Under the pieces are notes generated by a model. The model saw only the letters and a list, made by a program, of their open reading frames with translations, was not told the DNA's origin and made no database searches. Source: JBNLBS01 sp050303415 (GTDB lineage Bacteria; Pseudomonadota; Gammaproteobacteria; Methylococcales; Methylomonadaceae). Taken from it: 64,000 bases of DNA. Of this stretch, positions 27,184-35,814 are shown piece by piece (within the stretch, counting starts at the first letter, position 1; each line of letters opens with the position of its first letter). The DNA lies in NCBI GenBank assembly GCA_050303415.1, contig JBNLBS010000005.1, forward strand, positions 1-64,000, given 5' to 3'. Position numbers and translations under genes: made by a program.

Positions 27184-27984
27184 ATGCGCTTAAGCGGCAC
27201 AATCTGGTATTTAGCCAGTCATCATTTGAATCCACGAAGCCAGGAAAAGTTCGACTCCTTTGATAAGATATTTGCCCTGCAAGGTGAACGTATTACTTCC
27301 GATATTCTTAGTCGGGTATATAAGCTGACAATCGAAAACAAACAGTACTACCTGAAACGCTATCATGCCCCCGGCAAAGGAATACGCAGATACCTGGGAA
27401 AAAGCAGGATACGACGAGAATGGGAAAACTTGCTGCTGCTCAATAAAATAGGTTTACCGACACCAAAAATAATTGCTTATGGTCAAAAACGGGATCAAAA
27501 AGGCATTATGCAAGGGTTTTTAATGACCGAAGAAGTGACCGATACCATCGACCTGGAACAATATATTCGCAGTCAACCGGAACGCCTGCAGGATAAAGAA
27601 AAAATCAACTCTATCATTAACCAGGTTGCCGACTACACTCGCAAAATGCACGATGCAAAGTTCATCCATAAAGATCTGAACTGGAGAAACATTCTGGTAA
27701 AAACTCAAGGCAAGCCTGAAATATTTTTTATTGACTGTCCTTCCGGCGCAAAACAATGCGGCTTGAGTTTAAAAAGAGGCAAACTTAGGGATCTGGCTCA
27801 TCTGGATAAAGTGGGCAGACAACTGTTGAGCAAAACCCAACAACTCAGATTTTATCTTCGCTATCAACAAATTGATAAATTATCGCCAAAAGATAAAGTC
27901 TTTATCGAACAGATAGTTCATTTCCACGACAAGCATAGAGAACGGAAACGACAAAGGCAATTACAACAAAATCAACAACGCTAA
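27184..27984 (+). CDS. lipopolysaccharide kinase (WaaP/InaA) family protein
   Basis: The 266 aa have the Kdo/WaaP kinase fold, an atypical protein-kinase-like family that phosphorylates lipopolysaccharide core sugars. Visible are 'YYLKRYHAPGKGIRRYLGKSRIRREW' (ATP-binding Lys region, about 57-80), the catalytic loop 'HKDLNWRNILV' (about 162-172) and the metal-binding 'FFIDCPSGAK' (about 181-190). A GGAG site lies 5 nt before the ATG. There are no LPS genes nearby, so the acceptor is unknown; InaA-like function is the alternative. Confidence 0.85.
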   Translation: MRLSGTIWYLASHHLNPRSQEKFDSFDKIFALQGERITSDILSRVYKLTIENKQYYLKRYHAPGKGIRRYLGKSRIRREWENLLLLNKIGLPTPKIIAYGQKRDQKGIMQGFLMTEEVTDTIDLEQYIRSQPERLQDKEKINSIINQVADYTRKMHDAKFIHKDLNWRNILVKTQGKPEIFFIDCPSGAKQCGLSLKRGKLRDLAHLDKVGRQLLSKTQQLRFYLRYQQIDKLSPKDKVFIEQIVHFHDKHRERKRQRQLQQNQQR

Positions 27985-28383
27985 CTGTTTGCAAGCCCTA
28001 TTCAGCGGTACTTTCAAAAAACCATACTACAGTGTAGGGTTGGTAACTACACCCGGCTGAAACAGGTAACATGCCAGTCTTGCATAATTATTCAGGCCGG
28101 CAACTACTAGACTGATTTCCTCAAACAGTAAATTAAAGCCTTTAACCGAATTTACAGTGCATTAACTTTCCCCACACAACAAAAGCTAAATTCTAAATAT
28201 TATGCAAATCGATTATATTTGCAGACACCTTGTATCTAAGCATAAAATTAGTTCCTAAAAACAGCAAGTGCCGAACATCCCTCGTATAAAAGAAGCTATA
28301 TTTAAAAAATAATATCAGGCAAAACGCATTTAGCCTGTTAACAGACCACAGTAACTCTCAATTTTTTTACTCCAGACTAACCA
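27985..28383. other. intergenic region before the HDOD gene
   Basis: 399 bp without a supportable gene. A few short weak inverted repeats occur (for example TGTAG/CTACA near 28034-28053), but none is followed by a T-run. It should contain the promoter of the HDOD gene. Confidence 0.45.
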
Positions 28384-29655
28384 ATGACGTTAATAAAATC
28401 CTTAATCAAAAGAAAAAAACCGACTTGCAGCTTCGTCAGTGAAAAAATAACGGTGGACACATTAAAACAATTAATTCCGATCAGAGCCCTGAGCGAAGAA
28501 AAGCTAAAGTCGTTTTCCTTAAACAATACCTCAGAAGTTTATGCTGCAGGCGAAACGCTTTTTAATATTAATGAGACGGTTGATTCAGCAATTTATCTGC
28601 TCAAAGGGTCTATCACCCTATCGGATGCTAACGGAAAAAATTTTGACATTGAAGCTCCAGGGGTAAAGGCCAAATTTCCACTGACCAGTGGTGTAAAAAA
28701 TACGACGACAGCCGTAGCCAAAACAGATATCAGTATCTTGCGTGTATCTCAAAAAATCATGGCAATTAATCCCTCGAGCCTGACCCCCCAAGAACTTAAC
28801 ATTCCCGAGGAATTCAGCAACAATCGTTTACTTCAGGGATTTGCTCATCACTTTATTGACGATGATATTGAAGTTCCCGTCCTACCGGTAGTTGCCATTA
28901 AATTACGGCAGGCCATGCAAAAAGAAATTGGCATCAAGCAAGCCGTAGAGATCATTCAGCTTGATCCGGTGATTTCAGCAAAACTAATTGAGGTCGCAAA
29001 CTGTCCTTTATATATCTCTGTCAATCCGGTTAAAAGCTGTTTTGAAGCGGTCAATAGAATTGGTTTAAATGCAACACGCAGTTTAGTCATTGGTTTAAGC
29101 CTTAACAAAATTTTTACCTGTTCTTCAATTCACATAAAAAAACATTTAGACCAATTATGGAAAAACAGCCTGCATCTTTCTTTTTTATGTCGCGAACTGG
29201 CATCCGTTAGTAAACAATGCAATCCGGAAGAGGCTTTACTGGCCGGACTGGTCTGTGATATAGGCGCCGTTCCTTTTCTAAATTATGTGTCAAAATTACC
29301 GGACAAATACTATAACGATAAAGATATTCGAGAAGCAATTCCTGTCATTAAAGGTGTAGTCGGTGCTTACATATTAAAAAAATGGGACTTTGCCGAAGAA
29401 TTTATTCAGGTACCGTTAGCATCTGATGATTGGTTCCAATCCGGCGGAGAAACACTGACTTATACTGATATCGTGGTTTTATCCAAATTACATAGCAAAA
29501 TAGGCCAAAATGAAAAAACTGATTTACCTTTAATTACCTCAATCCCTGCCGCCAGCAAATTAAAAAACATCACGCTTTCAACGGAAAACTCCTTAAGTAT
29601 TCTTCATGACGCGGAAAAGAAAATTAATGAAACCTTAAATATTTTTCTCTCGTAA
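28384..29655 (+). CDS. HDOD-domain signalling protein with cyclic-nucleotide-binding-like N-terminus
   Basis: A 423-aa cytoplasmic protein. Residues about 30-135 resemble a cNMP-binding beta-barrel ('YAAGETLFNINETVDSAIYLLKGSITL'), though the phosphate-binding cassette is not clear. Residues about 160-350 are an HDOD domain: 'VPVLPVVAIKLRQAMQ', 'AVEIIQLDPVISAKLIEVANCPLY' and 'EEALLAGLVCDIGAVPFL', where the usual HD dyad is degenerate. HDOD proteins act in bacterial signalling, often tied to c-di-GMP or stress, without known catalysis. It stands alone, so its pathway is unknown. Confidence 0.85.
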   Translation: MTLIKSLIKRKKPTCSFVSEKITVDTLKQLIPIRALSEEKLKSFSLNNTSEVYAAGETLFNINETVDSAIYLLKGSITLSDANGKNFDIEAPGVKAKFPLTSGVKNTTTAVAKTDISILRVSQKIMAINPSSLTPQELNIPEEFSNNRLLQGFAHHFIDDDIEVPVLPVVAIKLRQAMQKEIGIKQAVEIIQLDPVISAKLIEVANCPLYISVNPVKSCFEAVNRIGLNATRSLVIGLSLNKIFTCSSIHIKKHLDQLWKNSLHLSFLCRELASVSKQCNPEEALLAGLVCDIGAVPFLNYVSKLPDKYYNDKDIREAIPVIKGVVGAYILKKWDFAEEFIQVPLASDDWFQSGGETLTYTDIVVLSKLHSKIGQNEKTDLPLITSIPAASKLKNITLSTENSLSILHDAEKKINETLNIFLS

Positions 29656-29778
29656 CCAGCCTTCTTATCCTAAAACCAGCTTATATATAAGGTTTAATTC
29701 ATTTTACTCAACGCAACTTTACTTTCTTTCCTGCGAACCACACATTAAAATAGTGCCTTTTCAGCCTCTGGAATCACA

Positions 29779-31008
29779 GTGCTAAACCTGATCTGGGCTT
29801 TTTTCTTTATTGCTGCATTCATTACCGCTTTATTCAAATTAATTGTTCTGGGCGACCAGCAAGTTTTCAGTCAAATGATGACTGCGATGTTCAGCCTGTC
29901 AAAAACCGCGTTTGAAATTGCCCTTGGCTTAACCGGCGTATTGGCTTTGTGGCTGGGAATTATGCGTATTGGCGAACGTAGCGGTTTTATTCAGCTATTG
30001 ACTCAGTTTTTAAGTCCGTTATTCAGCCGGCTAATGCCGGAAGTACCCAAAAACCACCCTGCCCTTGCAGCCATGGTGATGAATATCTCCGCCAATGCTT
30101 TAGGCTTGGATAATGCCGCCACCCCTTTAGGCATTAAGGCCATGAAAGAACTGCAATCACTAAACCCGGACAGTCAAACCGCATCAAATGCTCAAATTTT
30201 ATTTCTGGTGATTAACACCTCGGCGGTAACCCTGTTTCCGGTCACTATTTTTACCTACCGCGCACAAATGGGTGCTGCGAATCCGACCGATGTCTTTATT
30301 CCTATTTTAATCGCCACCTATATGTCCACCCTGGTCGGCATACTCTCGGTTGCGTTGATCCAAAAAATCAATCTATGGGATAAGGTAATAACAGCTTATT
30401 TCATTGGTTTCAGCAGTATCATCGGTCTTTTGCTGATTTATTTTTCCGGTCTCAGCCAACAGCAAATGCTGCAACAGTCAGCCTTGATCAGTAATGTCAT
30501 TCTGTTTAGTTTGGTTATGCTGTTTATCTGCAGCGCATTATATAAAAAGATCAATGCCTATGAAGCCTTTATAGAAGGCGCTAAAGAAGGATTTCAAACC
30601 GCTGTTACCATTATCCCCTACCTGGTTGCCATGCTTGTCGCCATTGGCGTGTTCAGAGCCAGCGGTGCCCTGGATTTATTAACTACAGCCGTTCGCAAAC
30701 TGGTTCATCTATTTGCCCTGGATGATCGTTTTATTGACGGCCTGCCCACGGCCTTAATGAAACCCTTCAGCGGCAGCGGTGCCCGGGCCATGATGGTAGA
30801 CACCATGCAAACACACGGTGCCGACTCCTTTGCCGGACATCTGGCCTCAGTAGTACAGGGCAGCACAGAAACAACTTTTTATGTGCTGGCGGTTTATTTT
30901 GGCGCAGTTGGCATCAAAAATATCCGTCATGCGGCAGGTTGTGGGATAATAGCCGATTTTGCCGGTATTTTGGCGGCAATTTTTGTTAGTTATTGGTTCT
31001 TTGGTTAA
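29779..31008 (+). CDS. fused SpmA-SpmB nucleoside-recognition (Gate) membrane protein
   Basis: A 409-aa multi-pass membrane protein starting at GTG. The first half (about 1-200) matches SpmA ('MNISANALGLDNAATPLGIKAM') and the second (about 255-409) SpmB ('GLPTALMKPFSGSGARAMMVDTMQTHG', 'QGSTETTFYVLAVYFGA'). In Bacillus these are two separate spore-maturation proteins, but such fusions occur in non-sporulating Gram-negatives, where transport of an unknown substrate is likely. The stop overlaps the mtaB start by one base (TAATG). Confidence 0.87.
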   Translation: MLNLIWAFFFIAAFITALFKLIVLGDQQVFSQMMTAMFSLSKTAFEIALGLTGVLALWLGIMRIGERSGFIQLLTQFLSPLFSRLMPEVPKNHPALAAMVMNISANALGLDNAATPLGIKAMKELQSLNPDSQTASNAQILFLVINTSAVTLFPVTIFTYRAQMGAANPTDVFIPILIATYMSTLVGILSVALIQKINLWDKVITAYFIGFSSIIGLLLIYFSGLSQQQMLQQSALISNVILFSLVMLFICSALYKKINAYEAFIEGAKEGFQTAVTIIPYLVAMLVAIGVFRASGALDLLTTAVRKLVHLFALDDRFIDGLPTALMKPFSGSGARAMMVDTMQTHGADSFAGHLASVVQGSTETTFYVLAVYFGAVGIKNIRHAAGCGIIADFAGILAAIFVSYWFFG

Positions 31009-32300
31009 TGTACATTCATCTTAAAACACTGGGTTGCCGTCTTAATGAAGCCGAATTGGAAACCTGGGCTCAGGCTTTTCAAACTGCCGGACATCAAATC
31101 ACCCGCCAACTGGATAACGCACAGGTTGTCATTATCAACTCCTGCGCGGTAACACAGGATGCAGCCAGAAAATCACGGCAAATGATTCGCCGCATACACC
31201 GTGACAGTCCGCAGGCCAAACTTGTGGTCAGCGGCTGCTATGCCACTTTAAACCAGGATGAAGCCGCCGAACTGATGGGCGTTGATCTGGTTATCGGCAA
31301 CAAAGATAAAAATCAGCTGGTAGAAACGGTATTGAGTCAGTTAAACATGGACAGCATGCCTGCCATGTCTACTGAGCCTGGCGAAATTTCATTATTTAGT
31401 CGCGGCCGCCAACGTGCCTTTATTAAGGTACAGGATGGCTGTCGTTATCGTTGTACCTTCTGTATTGTCACCATTGCCCGTGGCGAAGAGAAAAGCCGAT
31501 CGATTATCGATATCACAAATGAAATCAATACCCTGCACCAACAGGGCATTAAAGAGGTCATCCTGACCGGCGTGCATTTAGGCGGCTATGGTTCAGACTT
31601 AGGCAACAACCTGTCGGACTTAATTCAGGCGGTTCTTGATAACACCGACATCCCCAGACTAAGATTGGGTTCACTGGAACCTTGGGAATTACCGGATAAC
31701 TTTTTCGAACTGTTTAACAATCCACGACTCATGCCGCACTTGCATCTGCCCCTGCAAAGCGGCGCTGACAGTGTGCTTAAACGCATGGCCAGACGTTGTA
31801 AAACAGAAGAGTTTGAACATATTGTCACCCAGCTTCGTCAGCAAATCCCCCACTTTAATATCACCACTGATATTATCGTCGGCTTTCCTGGTGAAACAGA
31901 GCAGGAATGGCAACAAAGCTACGACTTCATAAAAAGAATTGGTTTCGGGCATATTCATATTTTCACCTATTCCAAACGAGAAGGTACCAAAGCCGCTAGT
32001 CTGCCAGGTCAGTTAAATAATGAGGTAAAAAAACAACGCAGCCAGCAGTTGCATACGTTGGCTGAAACCATGAAAACTGATTTTTTTACTGCTAACCTGA
32101 ATCAACGTTTTCCAGTCCTGTGGGAAGCTCAATATCAAGACAGCGATAATGGTAAACAGTTGATTTTTGGTTACACACCGAATTACTTGCGAGTTGCTTG
32201 TGAAATAAATAAAGGTGATAACGTGGAAAATCAGATTACAGAAGTCACTTTATCTTCACAAACCCAGCAATATCTTCTGGGAAAGAATAAGATTAACTAA
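31008..32300 (+). CDS. mtaB: tRNA t6A37 C2-methylthiotransferase MtaB
   Basis: This radical-SAM enzyme converts t6A37 to ms2t6A37 in tRNAs reading ANN codons. I start at 31008 (MYIHLKTLGCRLNEAE), coupled to the previous stop; five upstream codons lack support. The 430 aa include the UPF0004 domain with the auxiliary cluster cysteines ('TLGCRLN', 'INSCAVT', 'VSGCYA'), the radical-SAM motif 'CRYRCTFC' (about 145-152) and 'TDIIVGFPGETEQEW'. A C-terminal TRAM-like tail follows. Confidence 0.95.
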   Translation: MYIHLKTLGCRLNEAELETWAQAFQTAGHQITRQLDNAQVVIINSCAVTQDAARKSRQMIRRIHRDSPQAKLVVSGCYATLNQDEAAELMGVDLVIGNKDKNQLVETVLSQLNMDSMPAMSTEPGEISLFSRGRQRAFIKVQDGCRYRCTFCIVTIARGEEKSRSIIDITNEINTLHQQGIKEVILTGVHLGGYGSDLGNNLSDLIQAVLDNTDIPRLRLGSLEPWELPDNFFELFNNPRLMPHLHLPLQSGADSVLKRMARRCKTEEFEHIVTQLRQQIPHFNITTDIIVGFPGETEQEWQQSYDFIKRIGFGHIHIFTYSKREGTKAASLPGQLNNEVKKQRSQQLHTLAETMKTDFFTANLNQRFPVLWEAQYQDSDNGKQLIFGYTPNYLRVACEINKGDNVENQITEVTLSSQTQQYLLGKNKIN

Positions 32301-32362
32301 CGTCTGACATTGATAAAGCTGCAGTCAATAAATTAATGGCATTGCGTAATTTTTAATAGACC

Positions 32363-32385
32363 AGCGATTGCATTTTCAATCGCTG
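32363..32385. terminator. hairpin between convergent mtaB and a secreted-protein gene
   Basis: AGCGATTG and CAATCGCT arms have a ~6-nt loop, but no long T-run follows on either strand. It is a possible weak terminator between convergent genes. Confidence 0.4.
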
Positions 32386-32443
32386 ACCATGTTTAAACCG
32401 AAAAACATATTTTTAATGGTCAATGTGCTCAGCCTGCACACCA

Positions 32444-33661
32444 TTAACGCCCCAAAACCTTACCAAAAAACCACTCCAAGCCATTCAATGGTCTGACGAT
32501 AGGAGTTGTGCAGGTATCATAACCGGCATATTCAATTCCCTTAAACACGTCATCGCGTAACCAGGCATAACCTTCCGGCGCAGTTTTTTTTAATCGTTCA
32601 GGAATCAAAATATATTGCGCTAGCAGTTCAGCCAGTTTCTCCTGAATTCGACCATCATATCGCCCCTCATTGACTTCCCATAAAGATTCAAAGGCTTCAA
32701 ACCATTTAGACGGCCATAAAGCCAGCTTGGCCTCTTTTATCATTTGAATGGTATCCCAATCAGTCGACATTTTCCGGTAGCGATAAAAAAAATAAAGCTC
32801 ATCTTTACCGTTCCAAAAATGGAAATTATCAATAGTATGGGCAATCTCATGAATAATAATAGGTAAACGAAAATCAACCAGATATTTCAAATCAATATCT
32901 TTATAATTTTTCTCCTCTTTAGCCTTATCAAAAGCCTTGACCGTCACAATAATTAAATTCTGACCACTGTAGACTTGAGCAACAACTTGGCTTCTAAACC
33001 CAAAACCCGGCACCAGAGTTAACGGATGGGTATCATCCTTCCAGACACTGGTCGAATAGTCTTCAGGAAAAGCTTCATGAATCAAGGTCTGAACATTAGG
33101 ATTAACATCTTCAATCACCTTATCCAGATTATTTATCGGTTTAGCCTTACTGATCGATTTACGCAAAAAAACAGGAATTTTGCGGATGGCTTTTTCAAAA
33201 ACCCGCAAATGATCCTCAGAAAAACGACGCGCCTTATAATCCTCACCATGTTTAATAACAGTCTTGGTATCGTAAAACAGCGCCAGCGCCCTTAAGGCAG
33301 ACTCCCTGCTGCCCCAGTACTTTTGTAACAGACAAAAATCAGGTTCCTTGCTGACTGCACAATCTTTACGGTAATTCTGCAAATCTTGCAAATGATCAGG
33401 GTGATAATGATCGGTCAAAACCGCAACCGATTGCGCTCTTAAATCGGGCTGCTTATATTCATAAAAATAAATGACTTCGTATAACTTCTTATTAGAAAAG
33501 AAACCAGTCTGGCTGGTTTGACAAAGTAAAGAAGCATCCTGAGAAAATGAAAAAAAACGATGCTGAAAAAGCATCTGTTGAGCTGAAAACTGCTGTGAAC
33601 TTGCTTGTTGGTTATAACTAATCAGGATAAGCGAAAAGATTAAAAACAGTGATTTTTTCAT
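32444..33661 (-). CDS. secreted putative zinc metallopeptidase (HExxH)
   Basis: A 405-aa protein with a signal peptide (about 1-22, ending 'QQASSQ'). Near residue 270 it has 'PIIIHEIAHTIDN', a classic HExxH zinc site. About 75 residues later a helix 'EKLAELLAQYILIPERLKKTAPEGYAWLRDDVF' has the layout of the second zinc Glu and tail helix of lethal-factor/Pro-Pro endopeptidase (M34-like) proteins. That subfamily link is my inference from pattern. No domain is recognised before residue 240. Isolated gene; substrate unknown. Confidence 0.65.
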   Translation of the reverse strand: MKKSLFLIFSLILISYNQQASSQQFSAQQMLFQHRFFSFSQDASLLCQTSQTGFFSNKKLYEVIYFYEYKQPDLRAQSVAVLTDHYHPDHLQDLQNYRKDCAVSKEPDFCLLQKYWGSRESALRALALFYDTKTVIKHGEDYKARRFSEDHLRVFEKAIRKIPVFLRKSISKAKPINNLDKVIEDVNPNVQTLIHEAFPEDYSTSVWKDDTHPLTLVPGFGFRSQVVAQVYSGQNLIIVTVKAFDKAKEEKNYKDIDLKYLVDFRLPIIIHEIAHTIDNFHFWNGKDELYFFYRYRKMSTDWDTIQMIKEAKLALWPSKWFEAFESLWEVNEGRYDGRIQEKLAELLAQYILIPERLKKTAPEGYAWLRDDVFKGIEYAGYDTCTTPIVRPLNGLEWFFGKVLGR

Positions 33662-33822
33662 TATCCTAAAAAGTGTACATAAAGGATTTCTATATCACAC
33701 CCTTTACACATTCACCAAATCTGGTAGAGCATATGCAAAAGATAGCAAACAAAAAATAAAAAGAGCTACATCAAAGAATTAAAAATTAATTCGGTAAAAT
33801 GGTGTAACAAGTTAAAAGAAAG

Positions 33823-33855
33823 CGCCTTCTCCTCAAAAAGAGAGACGCTATTCAA
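33823..33855 (-). terminator. hairpin after the small secreted protein gene
   Basis: On the minus strand AGCGTCTC pairs imperfectly with GAGAAGGCGCT and is followed by TTCTTTT. It lies 17 bp past the stop of the gene at 33872. Confidence 0.45.
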
Positions 33856-33871
33856 TAAAATTTAATCAGCC

Positions 33872-34255
33872 TCAGTTGATTTTAATTAACCAACCATTAT
33901 CACCTTTACAACCACGATTAACCTTACCTTTTACATGCACACGAGCAAATGTATTGCTTAACTCAGCAGGCAAAATCCCCTTAAATTTATAAAATTCATT
34001 TCTATCTTCTACCGTCATATCAACTTTAATTCCTTTAACAGTCACTACAACGGAACTTTTAGCAATGTCTCTGGGTGCATGAAAAGAAAACTCAGTACCC
34101 GGATCAACTTCAGCTTTCTTACCCGGTTTAAAGCTGGAAAACTTGGGTTTTGAACAGACATGCTTCTCAAATCTGGCATAAGCATTACTGCTAAAAGCCA
34201 CTACACTGACAAAAGAAATCATTACCAGAAAAAACGCACGTCGAATATTGTTCAT
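33872..34255 (-). CDS. small secreted protein of unknown function
   Basis: 127 aa with a clear signal peptide (about 1-27, ending 'SNAYA'). The mature part is basic and beta-rich, with two Cys residues (C34 in 'KHVCSKP' and one in 'NRGCKGDNGW') that could form a disulfide in the periplasm. I do not recognise a family; the pattern could fit a small Ig-like or carbohydrate-binding fold. It is the last gene before the cassette-like region. Confidence 0.6.
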   Translation of the reverse strand: MNNIRRAFFLVMISFVSVVAFSSNAYARFEKHVCSKPKFSSFKPGKKAEVDPGTEFSFHAPRDIAKSSVVVTVKGIKVDMTVEDRNEFYKFKGILPAELSNTFARVHVKGKVNRGCKGDNGWLIKIN

Positions 34256-34520
34256 AAATCACCTATTTCGATCTTCTAAAATACATACCTGCCTTCAGAA
34301 TAAATAACGACAGACAAAATACTATCATATAGGAAGTCAGCCGCTTAAACGAGTCTGATTACATAAATTGTCTAAAATAAAATCAAGCAGACGGAGTTAA
34401 TTTTAGATTCATAGCTGTCTTGCTTTCCTGACAAGCTTAATTAGAACTTTTGTATTTTCCATAATTTTTGCTATTACTCTGATAATGAGGGGAACATCAA
34501 GTCCCTTTCGGTTGCCGCTG
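34256..34520. other. edge of the cassette region
   Basis: 265 bp without a gene. Its right end at 34520-34526 (GTTAGTC on +, GACTAAC on -) carries the stop codon of the peroxiredoxin gene in the way gene stops overlap attC core sites. It is followed on the minus strand by a short AGCGGCAACC arm. No matching second arm is visible, so this may be a truncated attC marking the array edge. Confidence 0.4.
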
Positions 34521-35084
34521 TTAGTCCTTTTTCTTATTTAGCCATTCAATGACTCTTTCGGCATTTTCATTTGGCGGAAATACCGGATAGAAAACCTTTA
34601 TTATTGTACCGTCTTCAACAATGACAGTTAGGCGCTTAATTAGCTTTTTATCTTTATAGCTAAATGTAGGTAAGTTCAATGCAGTCGCGAGCTCAAATTC
34701 AGAGTCATTTAACAACTCAAAAGGTAGTTGAAGACGTGCACAAGTCTCTTTTTGTTCATCAATATCCTGTGAGCTTGCACCAAATACATTTGTTACACCA
34801 AGCAATCTTAATTTTGAAAAATGATTTCTAAATTCACAAGATTGTGGCGTACATCCTCTAGCCCCTGGTATATCATTCCAACCAATCATTGGAGCGGAAT
34901 TAGGGTTACCCATCATGGGGTAGAAATAAATTACACTTTTTCCTTTTTCAACTCCTAAATTGATTGCACGATCACCGGTACTGAGTATTTTCAGCTCGGG
35001 AAACTTCATTCCTTCTAGGTGATCACAAGCACCATCGTCAACCGGAATGGGAAGGTTATCTGGCAACGTAAGTAAATTTTTCAT
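34521..35084 (-). CDS. peroxiredoxin (AhpC/TSA, PrxQ-like)
   Basis: 187 aa with a thioredoxin-like fold. The peroxidatic site is 'IPGARGCTPQSCEFRNHF' (about 90-107); the first Cys is the peroxidatic one and the second, four residues on, a likely resolving Cys. 'VIYFYPMMGNPNSAPMIGWNDIPGARGC' matches peroxiredoxins with the 'PGW..IPGARGCT' signature. It would reduce peroxides in the cytoplasm. It looks like a cassette: a GTTAGGC motif lies 52 bp before the start and a core-like GACTAAC contains the stop. Confidence 0.85.
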   Translation of the reverse strand: MKNLLTLPDNLPIPVDDGACDHLEGMKFPELKILSTGDRAINLGVEKGKSVIYFYPMMGNPNSAPMIGWNDIPGARGCTPQSCEFRNHFSKLRLLGVTNVFGASSQDIDEQKETCARLQLPFELLNDSEFELATALNLPTFSYKDKKLIKRLTVIVEDGTIIKVFYPVFPPNENAERVIEWLNKKKD

Positions 35085-35135
35085 TTTTCTAGTACTTCCA
35101 TTTGATTTGTATAGCTGTTTCTAAATCCGGCATGG

Positions 35136-35160
35136 GCCTAACGAAGCAAAGTCAAAGGAG
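35136..35160 (-). other. attC-like core (GTTAGGC) with one arm
   Basis: On the minus strand 'CTTTGACTTTGCTTC' followed by GTTAGGC looks like the right arm and core of an integron attC site, immediately before the peroxiredoxin gene. The left arm is not found. Confidence 0.4.
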
Positions 35161-35419
35161 TAGTGAATTCACCATTGATGTTATTAATAATTTCCTGAGT
35201 GGCATTAAACAGATTATTAAAATCATCAATTGAATCATCCGTCTGCTCTTCCATAAGGCCCACTGAAATAAGAGCAAAAACTATCCTGCCAATATCTTCA
35301 GAATTGAGGATATTCCATTCATGTAAAGTTTCTTCCGCTTCCATGCCGAAACAGTCAAAACTGAATTTTAAAACACAATAAGCTAAATAATACCCATCCA
35401 TGCCATGAGAAGGAGCCAT
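35138..35419 (-). pseudogene. fragment resembling TIGR04138 (Minf_1886) family
   Basis: 93 aa. 'FDCFGMEAEETLHEWNILNSEDIGRIVFALISVGLMEEQTDDSIDDF' follows the consensus of this uncharacterised family (FG..A...L..W.I....D.G.IVF.L...GL.....D...DF). The reading frame is open upstream back to a TAA at about 35447, but a short frame starting ATG at 35546 (MDSLLEAIVEFLKLQ...) ends in the same interval. Together these suggest an N-terminus broken by stop and frameshift. The stop codon lies in a GTTAGGC motif. It could also be a genuine short gene. Confidence 0.45.
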
Positions 35420-35814
35420 TTCCTTTGGTGGATTAGGTATTTCTTAAAATATCTTTAGGAATATCCGCCCGACATTAAATAGTACTAGATTCCAAAAGTT
35501 GTAATTTTAAAAATTCAACTATTGCCTCTAAAAGACTATCCATTTTTAACTCACAACTTAACGAGGCTGTAAAACAACCCAAAAATCCAATCGTAACGTC
35601 CAACCTTGTCTTTTTTATTATTCTGTATGGCAGACTATGTATGAAATGTTAATTAACATCAGCAATAAGTTGATTATAAAGGTATGGCAGCTTCATTGAA
35701 GCTGGTTTAGCTTATACTCCATATATTTTTAGATTTATTTAGCTATTTCGCCATCACTGGCACATTTTTCAATATTAAGATGTCTAGTTTTCTCAAGTCT
35801 TACCTGTCTGAAAC
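35420..35814. other. intergenic stretch between the TIGR04138-like fragment and the antiporter gene
   Basis: 395 bp holding repeat copy A and a degenerate short frame (MDSLLEAIVEFLKLQLLESST, minus strand from 35546) that may be the broken N-terminus of the downstream fragment. No intact gene. Confidence 0.5.
35556..35709 (-). repeat. 150-bp dispersed repeat, copy A
   Basis: It shares many blocks in the same order with 39978-40128, for example AATCGTAA, TCCAACCT, AATTAACATCA, AATAAGTTGATT and CATTGAAGCTGGTTT. On the minus strand it ends in GTTAAGT right before a short open frame. It could be an attC-type repeat of this genome or an IS/MITE remnant. Confidence 0.7.
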
